The notes under the pieces are model-generated. The model worked only from the letters and a program-made list of their open reading frames with translations. It made no database searches and had not been told where the DNA came from. Both the position numbers and the translations under genes were made by a program. A stretch of 64,000 nucleotides of DNA from Microthyrium microscopicum (taxonomy: Eukaryota; Ascomycota; Dothideomycetes; Microthyriales; Microthyriaceae). The DNA lies in NCBI GenBank assembly GCA_010405405.1, contig MU004231.1:3342401-3406400 (forward strand). Direction: 5' to 3'. Shown here one piece after another: positions 33,372-45,428 of this stretch (positions are counted from its first letter, which is position 1; each line of letters opens with the position of its first letter).

Positions 33372-35934
33372 TAATGATTGGGAGTGAACGACAGGCTTCT
33401 CGTGACTAGCACCATCAAATATTCAATACATAGTTGTTGGCAATATGAAAGTGAAGTTGCATGGTGGAGCTAAAGTCATGACGACATGAAACCCTTCAAC
33501 GAGGCTAGTCTGCGTGAGATATCTTGACATCATCACTTCATAAAAGAGTAGATTCTGATAAGGTACAAAGTATGTTCATTAGTATATACTCATGAGAGGT
33601 TATCTGTCGATATGGCGCGAGAAATCGTTCGCAATTCTCAAATGGTGTTGTTGACGTTGCAAGTGCCACTCGTATGCAGGTGTGTAAAGCTTCAGATCAA
33701 CACTGCTATTTGAGCCTCACAATCACTTACGAAATATACTTGAACGTATAGAGATTATGGCATACATTATATGCTTTGATTTTCTAGTCATTAGAGCTTG
33801 AATCTCAATGTATACTGTGGTAACTGTTAATGTTGTGTCTTGAGATTCTTGCATCCTTACATACTATCGAGGTACATACTTCTTGTTCGAGTCTGTTGTT
33901 TTTCATCGTGAATCAATACAGATCTGGCTTTCCTCAGAACCAATAATATGCTGATCAATTTTATACTAGGACCACTACTACTACTAAAATATTCGCAAGC
34001 ATAGGAGACATAAATCTCTAACCCCTTGCTTCAGAACCACATCCAGCCTTACAATCCCTCCTCCCCATCCGGGATCGACCCAGCGCCTCACCCATCCCCA
34101 GTCCACCATTTGATAAGCCCATTGTGTCCCCAGCACCGAATCCAAAGCCTCGGCAAAAACCCCACATGCACAAAGGGGGGCTTCAGAACTCAAGGCTGCG
34201 GAGGTGCTATAGAAAAAATAGCCCTTGCTGCATGCACGAGTTTACGGACAGATTGGTGGGGCTGGAAGGCATGCAAGAGAGGGTAAGGCATGCAGAGAGA
34301 GGGTGAGCGTATGCATGAGATGGAGATGCGGTGAGTAAAGGGACGGGATGAACCACGGGGATAGAGGACGGTCAACGTGGATCTGGTTGGGATGATGGTC
34401 AATGGGGATGGGTTTGCGATGGGTTTCGTAGGGATGGAGGGAAGTTTGTGGGTGTTGGTGGTGCCGTTTGCGGATGAGAGGATCAATTGGTAGGGGTATA
34501 GGACGAATGAAGCAAGGTAAGGCAGATTCATGGATGCGGAGGGGACTAGAGCGGGAGGGGAAGGTGAGTTGTGAGTGAGATCTTGATACGGAGATGGACA
34601 TAGTGATATGAGTGTTGTTTTTGGGATGTTTGCTAGAATGATGTTCGTAATATGAATGAGTTACGATAGCGTAGAATGGGTGAAGTCGTAGAATTTAGCA
34701 GTTGCAAAGCACCTTGCTTTGCAATGTTAAGTAAAGGCGCATTGGCAGATATCACAGAAGAATATGAGACGAGAGATTAAGAGTGAGAACGCAGACGTCA
34801 AGTCTAGAATATCATTCCTATAATGCCAATTCGTCGATACATCCAGCAGCTCTCATCATCATCAGCCATCACCGGCTTGCTCTTGTCCTTCGGCAAGCAT
34901 CAGTATTATCGTCATCGTCATCCAGATCGTACACCTTCATCGATTATTATGAGACAACCATTCATATCGAGCCAGCAGCAGCAAAACGCTCCGAGATAGT
35001 AATCTCTTTCGAAAAAAAGCCCAATGCAAATTGACCGAAACAGCGGAACCCAAAATCCCTTGCGAATGTTCCTTGCGAGTTGACTCAGTAAGATGTTTTG
35101 CCCGCCAGGTGAACTTTTGATGTATTTTGGTGAGCACGCTCTACAAAGTGGCAGTGCGAGGCGCAAACAAGTAGATCCGCCCAGAAACAAAGATAGAAGA
35201 AGACCAGCTACAGTTGCCTGCTCGAGTGTCCATCTCGTGAAGAATCAGACATGTAGATCGCTCATTTTCCGGCCCAGATTAGCGATTCGCATCAGTATAG
35301 TCTGGTGGTTGTGTTCAACGAGAATCCCTTGCGCCAAATCGTGAGATCAATCTAGGTCTGATAAAGAGGTTCGCTGAATGAAATAACAAGACTTCCAGAA
35401 AGAGAACTTTGATGTGCCGCGAGAAAGAAAATGAAGCGATACAGAATTTGAATCCATCTTGGAAACAAACAAAAAGAAGTTTGAGTTGCAAGAGACAGAC
35501 AAGACATGCTCAATGCGCTTCGTATAGAATTCTTGGACTCTCAAGAACAATCGCTCACAAAGACAACAGTCGGTTCGACAGCGACAACGATGGCAAAAAA
35601 TGACCATTGGGGGTATCGAAAGGATGCCAGAGCCAACAACAGTAAGAGGAAACTCAGGAACAAAGGGGTATACGACAATGCTACATTTTTGGAACTATGA
35701 GATAAATAAATGCTGCGATAAATTATACATGATGTGATAGATCTCGGTTGCGCAAGATGGAAGAAGCGTAACTACCAAGTCCTCAAAGCAAAGTGTGATA
35801 GGACAGGAGGCTCAAAGCGCTCGAAAAATAACAGGAGATAAAAATGGGGTATAATTGCGAAAAAGATAAAACAAAAACATGCCAGTTTTAAAATCCGTCG
35901 AAATGAAAATGAATTCTTTTGTGACCTAGTAGAC
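33372..35934. other. Intergenic, 2.6 kb, with a G-rich plus-strand tract
   Basis: This lies between the 5' end of the transporter gene and the 3' end of the disordered-protein gene. From about 34240 to 34600 the plus strand is strongly G-rich and C-poor with repeated GGGATGG-like words, which gives long but unconvincing open frames on the minus strand. No gene, RNA gene or transposon is recognised. Confidence 0.35.
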
Positions 35935-38577
35935 CTATGCACCGAATGATTGATACTCGTGCTGCCCTGAGCCACCATACGATCGAGGGGACTGGGAATC
36001 GAAGCGTCCGTACATTTGGGACTGAGGGGAACGTGGCGTGCGTGGGTATTCATCGTCTGGTACACCATAAAGGGGTGGCCCAGGGTATCGACTTTGTTCC
36101 GGGGTTGCTGGGCGTCGGCTTTGTGCCTGGCCTCGACGAGCCCGGCTATCGACCGATGGAGCTCGAAGGGGGTCTCGACGACGGCGTCCATCATCACGAA
36201 CTGAATATGTCTCAGCTCGGCGGCGCGCGCCACCTCCTCGAATGCTCCTGCGTTCTGATCGAAGTTCGCGCTCCTCTTCGGAGTCGAAGTCTTCTTCTTC
36301 TTCTTCAGATTCTTCCTCCTCAATATATCTAGTACGTCGGGCAATTTGTCGATTGGGTAATTGTTTGGAGCCTGATGACGATGAAGCCTTGGACGTATGA
36401 TACTGAGTTTCTCGCTTCCCGGCAATATATAGATCGATGGTACCATCAGCGTTGGGCTGAAGCTTGACTTTGTTCCCGCCATGTTCGATTTCGTAGTCTT
36501 GCTTGATGTCAATGCGCATTTTGAAGCCGTCGCCTTGGTACTTTTCGTCAACGGGATCGATGATACTCTGTTGACGGCGGGTAGCTGAGCTACCAGTGTG
36601 GGACCTTCTACTTCGAACGGTGGCCGTCTCTTCGTCAGGGTTGGATTTCCTAAGAATGCCTGCCTTCAAGCTAGCCCCTGTAGATTTGGTGTTTCGTTTG
36701 ATATATCGTTCAGCTTCGTTGAGCCTTGGGTCATCAATCTCATCAGAGTCGTCTTCATCTTCATCGTCATCATAATAGGCTTTCTGGGTCTGGATTGGAT
36801 TGCGCAGTTGAGCACGAATGGCATCAGGGTTGTATCCGTTGACAACCTGGCTTTCACGACGTTGGCGTCGAGCGAATTCTTGCTTCTCGCGATCAAACGC
36901 CTGCTGCTCAGCAATAAGCCGTTGCTCGCGAAGCTCGAGAGCGATGGTCGTCTCATCTCCATACAGGGAGTTGCGACGAGCATTTCGCATTGCCTGGTCT
37001 GCAGCAAAGTTAACCCTAGGACTGGCATTATCTTGAGGATAAGACGGAGCCTTCATTGCGCCAGTAGGTGTCGGTAAAGGACGAGATCCATGCGGAAGGG
37101 CCTGTCTCATGGCGGCGAAATCATCTAGTGGAGCAAGTGCACCGGACATCCTGGGAGACTGGCCATAAGTAACGATCGGTGTAGCATTGGACGGTGGGCG
37201 TCGCATATTGTATCCGTTGACAACGGTAGCTGGACGAGGTGGAGGTGGCATGGCCATACGCTCGGCTTCTGCCTTGGCTTGTTGCGCAGCTTGTAGGGCG
37301 CGACGGTTGTCTTTTGAGGCAGCTTGGGCTTGGGCTTGGGCTTGTCTTTCAACGAATTGTCTTTCTGCCTGCTGGCGCATGTGCTGTTCCCTGGCCTTGG
37401 CCTGAAGCTTCGCTGCATGTGCCGCCTGAAGGAAGGCTGCACGAGGGTCTTCTTCTTCTTCAGATTCGGTTTCCTCTTCCTCTTCTTCATCCTCATCCTC
37501 ATCATCATCAAAGGGATCAGCAAACTTTGCACTTGACTTAGGCGGTCGACGAGCGCTAAGTATTGTATGTGGCTTTTGGGATTGAATTACCACTGGAGTA
37601 TGATAGGCAGTGCTAGGATTTTGCCTTCTCGCTGACATCTCGAGAGTGTGATTGTTCATATCGGTAACAAGATGCGGCATAGGGGGTCTGCCAGGGTGGT
37701 TCGCTCGGTTAACAACCATTTGACCGCCAGACATTGGGTAAGGGCCACCGCGAGCATACTGTGGAGGAACTTGTTGACCTGGTGGTATCGGGTATTGCAT
37801 CCCAGCATAATAGCTTCGAGGGCGTTGTTGTGAGGACGCTGATGTACCTCGAGGTCGTAAAGTGGGGCGAAGTTCAGGTCTGTCTTCGGGTCGAGGAGCG
37901 CGACGCTTTGGGGACGCTTGTCGTGGTTGAGGAGATCGTTTCATGAGAGGAGGTGGAGATCGAGCGGTTGGTTTTACGGGTGAGGTGATGGAGGACGTCT
38001 TGCTAGATCGCCCACGGTCGGTTCGGTGTTTGCAATTGGGATCAGTACATTTTTTGCCTTTCTTATGGCCAGAAGAGCTCTTGCGTGCGGAGCTTGATGT
38101 GGTCGAGCTGACAGTATTGACTTCCGATCCTGCCGTCGCTCTTTCGGCAATTCTGACACTTTTCCCAGAATCAGCGCTGGCAACGGTGGCCTGAGTGCGG
38201 CTCGAGTACCCTGAATCACTCTGACCATCAGGACTAGGCTGTAACTGCGGTGAATTGGCAGGCATAACAGTGTCTTTGCCTAGTCCTCCTGAACGTTTCG
38301 CGGCAATGTTGGCTACACCGAGATTGGCTTGCTTTCTTGAGTCGGCTACCTCCTCGCCTTCTTCAGAGTCGTAGTCGGCGCAGGAGGCAACACGGCTTCC
38401 TTTGGCCATGGAAAAAGATGTGGTGGGAGGGGAGCACTGGTAGATAACCAGCTCGCCTCGGGGCGGTGGGGTGGGTTTAGGTTTGGGAAAAGTTGGGTTA
38501 AAGGAGATGGTGGGATGAGTGGTGGTAGAAAAGTGGAAGAAAGGTTTAGCGGCGGCGCAGGCAGCGCTCGGCTCCAA
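35935..38577 (-). CDS. Large disordered, coiled-coil-containing conserved fungal protein
   Basis: A single exon encodes up to 880 residues. An internal Met at residue 57 (MAKGSRVASCADYDSEEGEE) may be the real start. Order along the chain: Ser/Thr-rich segment; a small Cys/His element KKCTDPNCKHRTD; Pro/Arg-rich region; acidic run with DDDEDEDEEEEEE; Ala/Gln/Glu coiled coil with RQAQAQAQAASK; further charged coil (ELREQRLIAEQQAFDREKQE); and a compact C-terminal motif FKMRIDIKQDYEIEHGG leading to NADGTIDLYIAGKRE. The end is Tyr/Ser/Pro-rich. I know no function. A scaffold role is only suggested by the coils. Confidence 0.75.
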   Translation of the reverse strand: MEPSAACAAAKPFFHFSTTTHPTISFNPTFPKPKPTPPPRGELVIYQCSPPTTSFSMAKGSRVASCADYDSEEGEEVADSRKQANLGVANIAAKRSGGLGKDTVMPANSPQLQPSPDGQSDSGYSSRTQATVASADSGKSVRIAERATAGSEVNTVSSTTSSSARKSSSGHKKGKKCTDPNCKHRTDRGRSSKTSSITSPVKPTARSPPPLMKRSPQPRQASPKRRAPRPEDRPELRPTLRPRGTSASSQQRPRSYYAGMQYPIPPGQQVPPQYARGGPYPMSGGQMVVNRANHPGRPPMPHLVTDMNNHTLEMSARRQNPSTAYHTPVVIQSQKPHTILSARRPPKSSAKFADPFDDDEDEDEEEEEETESEEEEDPRAAFLQAAHAAKLQAKAREQHMRQQAERQFVERQAQAQAQAASKDNRRALQAAQQAKAEAERMAMPPPPRPATVVNGYNMRRPPSNATPIVTYGQSPRMSGALAPLDDFAAMRQALPHGSRPLPTPTGAMKAPSYPQDNASPRVNFAADQAMRNARRNSLYGDETTIALELREQRLIAEQQAFDREKQEFARRQRRESQVVNGYNPDAIRAQLRNPIQTQKAYYDDDEDEDDSDEIDDPRLNEAERYIKRNTKSTGASLKAGILRKSNPDEETATVRSRRSHTGSSATRRQQSIIDPVDEKYQGDGFKMRIDIKQDYEIEHGGNKVKLQPNADGTIDLYIAGKRETQYHTSKASSSSGSKQLPNRQIARRTRYIEEEESEEEEEDFDSEEERELRSERRSIRGGGARRRAETYSVRDDGRRRRDPLRAPSVDSRARRGQAQSRRPATPEQSRYPGPPLYGVPDDEYPRTPRSPQSQMYGRFDSQSPRSYGGSGQHEYQSFGA

Positions 38578-41500
38578 AAAGGCAAAGTAAAAAAGCAGCC
38601 TTTAGCAGACTATTTCTGGGCGCGGCGGCGACCAGGCTTCGGCCCGGACAAGTCGGAGGGAGGGAGCCAAGGAGAGTGTGTGAGTGGAGACAGACACTGG
38701 AGAAGAGGCCTGAAGGGGGAGGTTTTGGGGAAGACAGCTGGGGGCTGTAAATGGTGGGTGAGTGGGGCCCAACTACTAAGCGGACGGAGAGAATTGGGAT
38801 TACGGGCTGTGCCAGGACAAGGGATTTACCTCGTCCAGGATTAGGATAGCCTGGAAAGGATTCTAGTGTTGAGTTGGAGCAGAGCAAGCAAGGGGAAGGC
38901 AAGCTGAGTGCAGAGTGCAGAGTGCAGTGTGAGCGGAGAGCGTCGCGCAGCGAAAGATGATTTGATATCGATGGAGATTGAAGAAGTGATTCTGGCGCCG
39001 TTATTGTGGGAAGATGAAGAACTCAGAATTGATTAGGTTGGAGTAGGGTATCGATGTGATATCAGACTGCAGACCATAGATGCAGAATGGCGTGGAATGT
39101 TTGCTGGCTGCAACGATGACTCTTCACAGCAACAGGTCAGCCATTTTTGTCTCTGGCTATTACTGCAAAGTGATGCGAACAGAATCGTGTGTGCCAGAGT
39201 CTCTGCCTATGGGTGCTGGATCTATGTCTGCCTAGGTGGTAAGATGATGGAAGCGCAAGTACGCATGCAGTAGTGCTGGCTGTCGTGCTGTGAGATTGCA
39301 TTCAAATGGATCCAAGGACAAACTTGGTGTGGAAGCTTGCTGTTGGTGCCTTTGAATACTACAGAATATGCGGCGCGGGCTGATGACTGGCAGGGCGAAC
39401 TGAAAGTCGGGGATAGGTTCAAGGCTGCCGCAGGTGGTAACAGGTAGCCGAATTGGACAGTCTTGTATGATGTCGATGAATATACCCTTTCACGTTCCTG
39501 TCCTAACTGTCCAGCGTTTTGCTTCAAACAAGTTCGTCTCGGCTCTCCAGTTTTGAATGTTTGGTGTGCCTGACAGGTGATGCAGTGCATTTGTAGAACG
39601 TGCGCCCTGCGTGATATATATTGAGATATTCATACTGTCGGCCTTTGCTTTGACATTGCCCACCTGCCCGCCTGGCCTAGCAAGTATTGCCAGAGCGACC
39701 CTACGGAGCCGTGCAGGTCTAGGTACCATGCTAGCCTTGACTATTCCAGCCTGGGCCTGGGACTACTTTCGACACACCTGTCTGTATCGTAGATTGTGAG
39801 CATGGCTTTCCGCGCGCGCTTCTGCGTCCACACCCACATGGCCAGCCTAATGGCCCTACCACAACTTTCCATCAAAAGTGTAATAGTGAGGCACACCATC
39901 GCAACAACATTCAAGATTCAATCTCTTTGCCACCGATCTCGATCATGCAAATCTGTCTCACGAGCAACAAGAGTGTGGGAGGGAAGGGTAACGCAAGACT
40001 AGCATCCCCTCGACAACGGCACCCTCGGATAGCTGCTGTGTACCCTTCAAGATATTCGTATCATCAGCAGGAACTGGTTGCTGCCCTTGACCACCCTGTT
40101 CCATTGCTATCGCGCAAATGTCGACCGGATGGATGCAATAATTAGTAGATCGTATAGCGCATTCGCCAGGCATTTTCGAAGGGATCAAGGCTGGTCTGCG
40201 CCAAATATGTTGCAGGATCGCAGACCTCATAACGGCCCTACGCACACTTTGGGATATTCTTTATGTTGCCCCAACATGGGGGAAGGCCAGTAGTGTGCAG
40301 GTCAGGGAAAATGCGGGATGGCTTCAATCCTCCAGCATTCATAAAAAAGCGCGAATCTGCCAGGATCGGAAGATGCGCGTCCTGTCCATCCTCCGCTCTC
40401 CGCCCTGGGGCGCTGGTGGTCGCGAGCGGTGCTGGAAACAAGTGTGCTTGTTTGAAAATTTCGAGGCAAAAGTTGCACATTGGTTGCCTCTGGTGCCCAA
40501 CGTTGACAAGGCAAGGCTGGTTGAGCCCAATGCCGGACGATCGCCAATCATTGATGCAGATGTTGTGTGCCCAACCAGGCTAACCAGCCAGATGCCGCGG
40601 CTCACAGCCGTGTAACTCTTTAAATCGTCCTGACGACCAAGTAGTGGAAAGTTAAAGGCGAAAAACACAAATAAGAGTCTCTGTGTGGTTGCACGATTCG
40701 AAACACTTCCATTTCAAACGACAGTTGATTGTTGAAGCGCCGCGTATGTGTGGCCCCCAGGTTCCTCCCAGGATGCCAACTTCACAGGGCTTACCTTTGC
40801 TGCGGCGCATGAGCCCCATCGGCTCTCCAAGGAGTCAAATCCATCTATAAATGTCGATTCGAAGGTACCAAGAATGACAACCGAAGCAAAGGGCATCAAT
40901 TGAAGATAGATCAGAGACAGGGTAGATGGAGTGAAGTTAAGAACAGAGGAGGAATAGGAGGGCAGATAAGAGTGGGCATGTTTTGCCAAAAAGGGAAGTC
41001 GCGATCAGATGAGAGGCAGGCACACCTGAGTCGCGCCTTCTATCACGACCATCGCAGCTTCCATCTCTGATCCTGAAGACCACCAGATCGGTTCGCATCT
41101 AAAATACTAGATCTGATATTGAATGTCTCACCATATTCGGCCCTTATACATACCCAATGCGCATACAAGTACTAGCATACCCACGAATTTACTGCAGGAC
41201 ATACAGTGCTGCATAGGTACTTTCAAGTACCTCACCGCCAACATACACCGCTTTTTAGCAAGGACCAACAACTCTCAACCACGCACTACAAAAGCACACC
41301 TCTTCCCATCCATTATCTCATGTCGCATACTCATCAACTCACCACCACCCGCTGGATGAGCTTTTCCAGCCAGCCCTGAACATGAAACGCAACATCTTAT
41401 CAGCACCCTTCAATGCAACTGCCATCGTTGCAGGCAACCATAGATCGACCATCAACCATTAAGCAGACCTATCCCCATGATATCCCAACATAGCCTACCG

Positions 41501-42643
41501 GCTCCCCAACACCACCATCATCATCATCCCTCGCCCTGCCACTGTACCTGCGCCGGCACAGCGCCGCAGATAGAGTAAACCGTCTGCACAACATCACCAT
41601 CCAGAGCAATCCTGCGCACCGTGAGCCTTGCCTTGCTTGCCCATGGGGTAACGTCAAAAGTCAGAAATGCGGATCCTGCAACTGCAAGCCATACAACCGT
41701 ACACATTCCATCCGCACGGCCGAGGAAACAACACAGGTAAGCACGCAATTCTCAGCACGATATTACAGCCAGATCACGGAGGGAACTTTGCGCCCACGTT
41801 TGATACATGTGGGGGCATTTCACCTCGTGTACCTGGGATGTGTAGAATTGCGGAGAAGGAAGGCCAATAGCGTTTGGGGGAGTGATTAATTGCTTGCTTC
41901 TAAATGATTGCAAGTGTGGTTCTGAGATTGGCTGGCCGTCCAGGGATTAGTTGAGTATGATGGGGGACTTGATTTCTCTGGTAAGGAGGGCGTGAATGGA
42001 AGGGGCTCTTGCGCTATCAAATGATGCCGAGTTCTAGAACTGGGGAACAGCATATGATACCCGGTCCGGGCTGGATTGTGCATTGGGTCAAATATATATG
42101 GTGTTGGAGCGAGTCATTGGCATGGTCTATTTGCATCGTACGTACTGGCGATCGACTCTCCAGACTGAAAGAAGTAGAACACGAGGTAAGAGTGATGATG
42201 GATCTATCGGAGAATGTTGATGTTGTTGAAACATTGGAGGTTAGATCTGATATTTGGTGGTTTATCGCCACTCGTTGCTAGGCCGGCTCGGGAAGAGCCG
42301 CGAAACCCACGTTGGTTTCAGCCTCATGAACGCGATCTGTGGTAACGATTGGCCAACGTGTATCGCCTCCCAGCCTTATAAGCATGAGGTCTTTACTTCA
42401 GCTCATTATATTGATCAAGTAAAGTCTCGGGTTAAGAAGTTGTTACAATACCTTCATGGACAGGCGGAAAGCTTTATTCTATATTTGATCCACGAAGAAA
42501 CCGAGTGAATTGTACACCTTTTATTTTTCGAGAGGTAGTAAGTATCCAAGACTTGGAAACCTGTCTACCTAATGTCGCAACGCCAGGAACGTACCATCTA
42601 GCGAATGCGAGATCGAAGGAGCAAAAGTATTGATCCAGCCTCT
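38578..42643. other. Large intergenic region, 4.1 kb, no convincing gene
   Basis: This starts with the G-rich upstream region of the disordered-protein gene and ends at the 3' end of the arginyl-tRNA synthetase gene. Open frames occur on both strands at the same place (for example 40240-40670), as expected in stop-poor GC-richer DNA, and none carries a motif. A 58-residue minus-strand frame at about 41530-41706 has a hydrophobic start but nothing else to support it. Confidence 0.35.
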
Positions 42644-44912
42644 TTACATTCTGCAAAAGTTAGCATATTGGAGAATCCAAGAGTCATTGCCTTCCACTTA
42701 CCGATCCAAAGGGCTCAATCCCAATAGTCGCATGCCATTGCTCAAAACCTGTCGCGCACTAGCGTACAACGCCATGCGTGCCTTCAGCAACTCAGGTGCT
42801 GAACCCACAACCTGCAGATGATCATAACTCGAAGATAACGCATGTGTCATCTTGAAAAGATATGTGAGAGTTGTGATGGGTTCTTCTGTTTTGAGCGTGT
42901 TAAGGAAGACATCAGGCCATTGTGCTAGTGCTCGAATGAGGTCCACGGCGTGCTTTTCCTTCAAAAGAGTCCAGTCGGCCTTGATTAGCTGATCCGGACT
43001 GGCTTCAGTTGAGACCTTGCGAATAATTGATGATAGTCGAGCATGCGCATACTGAAGATAGGGACCGGTGTCTCCTTCAAAGGAACACATACGATCCATA
43101 TCAAAATCATAACCGTTCACCCGTTTGCCAGTCATGTCTTGCACCATTACTGCAGAGATTCCAAGCGTATCGGCCGTTTTCACAGGATCCTCAACCTGCT
43201 TGTATTTGTCATCATTGACGCGCATGACTTCATGCATTTTGTCACCCACGTCCCGAAGGATGTCATCGAGGAACTTAACCGTTCCTTTTCGGGTGCTCAT
43301 ACCCTTGACCATTCCAAAGTTAATGTGCCTACACTTGTCGGCGATGTCCTTATGGCCTATCACCTCGACGATTTTGAACAGTTGAGCAAGATGGAGATCT
43401 TGTTGACTTGCCACAACATAGATCATTTTGTCGAAGTGAAATTTTTCGTCTCGCTGGAAAATTTCGCCAATGTCACGGGTAAGGTAAAGACTGGTTCCAT
43501 CTTTCTTCTTGACGACAGCCTTGCCTAGCTTTTTATTCCAGCGGGTCAAGTCGACAATGACGGCACCTTCCGAATTCTCTGAAACCTTGGTATCGGCCAT
43601 GATTTGGGCGGCCTTGTCCATGCTCTCATCCTTGACTTGCGACTCGCCAGAGTAGACATCATATGAGATGTTTAACCGGGCGTATGTTTGCTTGTATCGT
43701 TCAATACTCAGGTCCCGAAATCGTGCCCAGAGACCGAGTGCCTCTTTATCGCCATCGACCATGCGCTTGAAGTACTTTCGAGCAGCTTCGTCGCCTCCAG
43801 CTTCTTTCTCTTTCGCGAGCTGCTGCTTTTCCGCTGATGCGTCTTCGCCTTTGACCTCTTTGGCTTTGATGTCCTCCTCCATGGCTGTGTACTTTTCACC
43901 CTCCTCGCGGAAGATAGCATTGATCTTGACATACACGTCATATAGATGACCAATAGGATTGGCTTGGAGAGCTTCTTCGCTGCCGAACTTCTCGAAACCC
44001 AGCGCCAAGACGCCGTATTGTTTTCCCCAGTCTCCAAGATAGTTCATCCGGATAACATCCCAGCCAGCTCCCTCATATATGTTGGAGAGAAAGCCTCCAA
44101 TGATTGTACTTCGAAGATGTCCTGCGTGAAAAGGCTTGGCAATATTCGGGGAAGAGAACTCGACAATCACTCGTTTACGGCCTTTCGAGGGGTCTGAAGG
44201 GTCTTTCAGGCCTATATTTCGGTTGAAGCCATATGACGATGCATTGCGAATGATGGAAGGAAGTACGATATTGGCGAGTGGAAGAGGTTTGAAAAAGAAC
44301 TTTAGGAAGTTCTTGTCTGCTTTTGGTGGTTCGACTAAGGGCGATTCTGGGAACTTTACTGCGTTAGTTTCACTGCGAGAGCAACGGACACAATCAAAAT
44401 ACCTTGGAAGCTAATTCCTTAGCAAGCTCATCAGGTTTCTTGCCTTTTATTCGCAAGGCGGGAGTAGCAATTAACAGGTCGCCATTATCGAGGGTGGTTG
44501 CCCATTGCAGTCCTCGAAAGACAATTTCCTTGTCCACTCCAGCGATAGGCGCAAGGATCTCTGTGATGTGCGATCGGTAAATGTCGACAGGATTCAGTTC
44601 TGGGTAAGTGTTCGGTTGCTTAGGTACTTCATTGATGCCTATCGCAGAGAGAATGGCGGTCACGTCCTCAAGGGACTGATGGTGATCAAGTTGCTTGGTA
44701 TCCATGGCGTGAGACCAACTTCGTGGGAGCTCGTACAGATAAAGTGGTTTTCGGTTTGGTAGAAGACTGTAAGGTGGGCGAGTGGAGATAGAATACAAAT
44801 TCTTTTGGTAGGCTCGAAAAGAGTGAGTCAACAGACTATGAGTCAATGAGGCGCCCACCAGGGGTGAATGAAGGGAAGAAAAGAGTTGAGATGGAAGAGA
44901 ATGGAGTCGCAT
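42644..44912 (-). CDS. Arginyl-tRNA synthetase
   Basis: Three exons (44912-44403, 44353-42702, 42650-42644) give 722 residues. The class I signature HAGH is at about 246-249 in FHAGHLRSTI, and the KMSKS-equivalent MSTRKG at about 522. DTGPYLQYAHARLSSI belongs to the DALR anticodon domain. The last exon is only seven bases: it completes the Arg codon and adds Met and the stop, giving the ending DRM. Without that splice the protein would stop one residue earlier in the intron. The first 69 residues are Ser/Leu/Arg-rich and look like a mitochondrial presequence, while Met70 (44705, MDTKQLDHHQ) would give a cytosolic form, so one gene may serve both compartments. The enzyme charges tRNA-Arg. Confidence 0.95.
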
Positions 44913-45428
44913 TCACGGTATGAAGGCGTCTCTAGGACCAGAAAAGCCTGTATGATGTGTGAAGAGCAGGGAAAGAGTTGTTGTTGCGGGGTTGACGAGG
45001 AAATTGATGCCGAATTTTGGGCGCAACTTCATGTGGATCGCATGATTTTGGTGCCTGCCAAGCCTTATACGGCGCGGTATCTATGGTAGCATAGAGATCC
45101 AAGCGTCAACTTCAGCTCCAACTTCATCTCTATTCTCCATCATTTCAACAAAACTTCCACGAACCAGGTTTTCTATTACCTTATGGAAAATGGGTTCTTC
45201 ACACAATGCTATTCCGGATACCACCATGAAGTCGATCACTAACGTGGCACTTTGGCTGATTTCAGACCACTGACCATCACCGACGCGATTCGACAATTAA
45301 ATCAGCTCCAGTCAAAGTTATTTTTAGTACTTTACACCTTGTCTGCTTGAAACTCACGAGAATATCATCGTCCCTCTCACCCATGAACCATTTCCAAAGA
45401 TACAGTAAGAGCCTGTGCAACGACTCTC
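44913..45428. other. Intergenic, small open frame of doubtful value
   Basis: This lies between the ArgRS promoter and the 3' end of the adhesin gene. A 71-residue minus-strand frame ending at 45081 (with GALCEEP-like and NLVRGSFVEMMENRDEVG-like text) has reasonable composition but no known relatives. I do not call it a gene. Confidence 0.3.

Noticed and set aside
34190-34601. Two overlapping minus-strand frames of 113-119 codons
   Set aside because: They reflect the G-rich plus-strand skew, with no conserved features.
36666-37541. Several frames on both strands within the large disordered-protein gene
   Set aside because: They arise from repetitive Glu/Asp and Ala/Gln codons. Only the 880-residue frame is continuous.
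40240-40670. Overlapping 80-109-codon frames on both strands
   Set aside because: Frames in several registers at once without motifs point to stop-poor non-coding DNA, not genes.
41524-41748. Short minus-strand frame with hydrophobic start, possible small secreted peptide
   Set aside because: Only about 58-74 codons, no cysteine pattern, no intron or homolog support. Left out for lack of evidence.
44868-45089. Plus-strand frame with a CMMC...CCC cluster, compared with the Cys-rich micropeptides
   Set aside because: It lacks the C-x3-C-x-C-C scaffold and the CaaX end, and overlaps the promoter region of the ArgRS gene.
45081-45296. 71-codon minus-strand frame next to the adhesin gene
   Set aside because: Composition is plausible but there is no motif, start context or exon partner, so I did not call it a gene.
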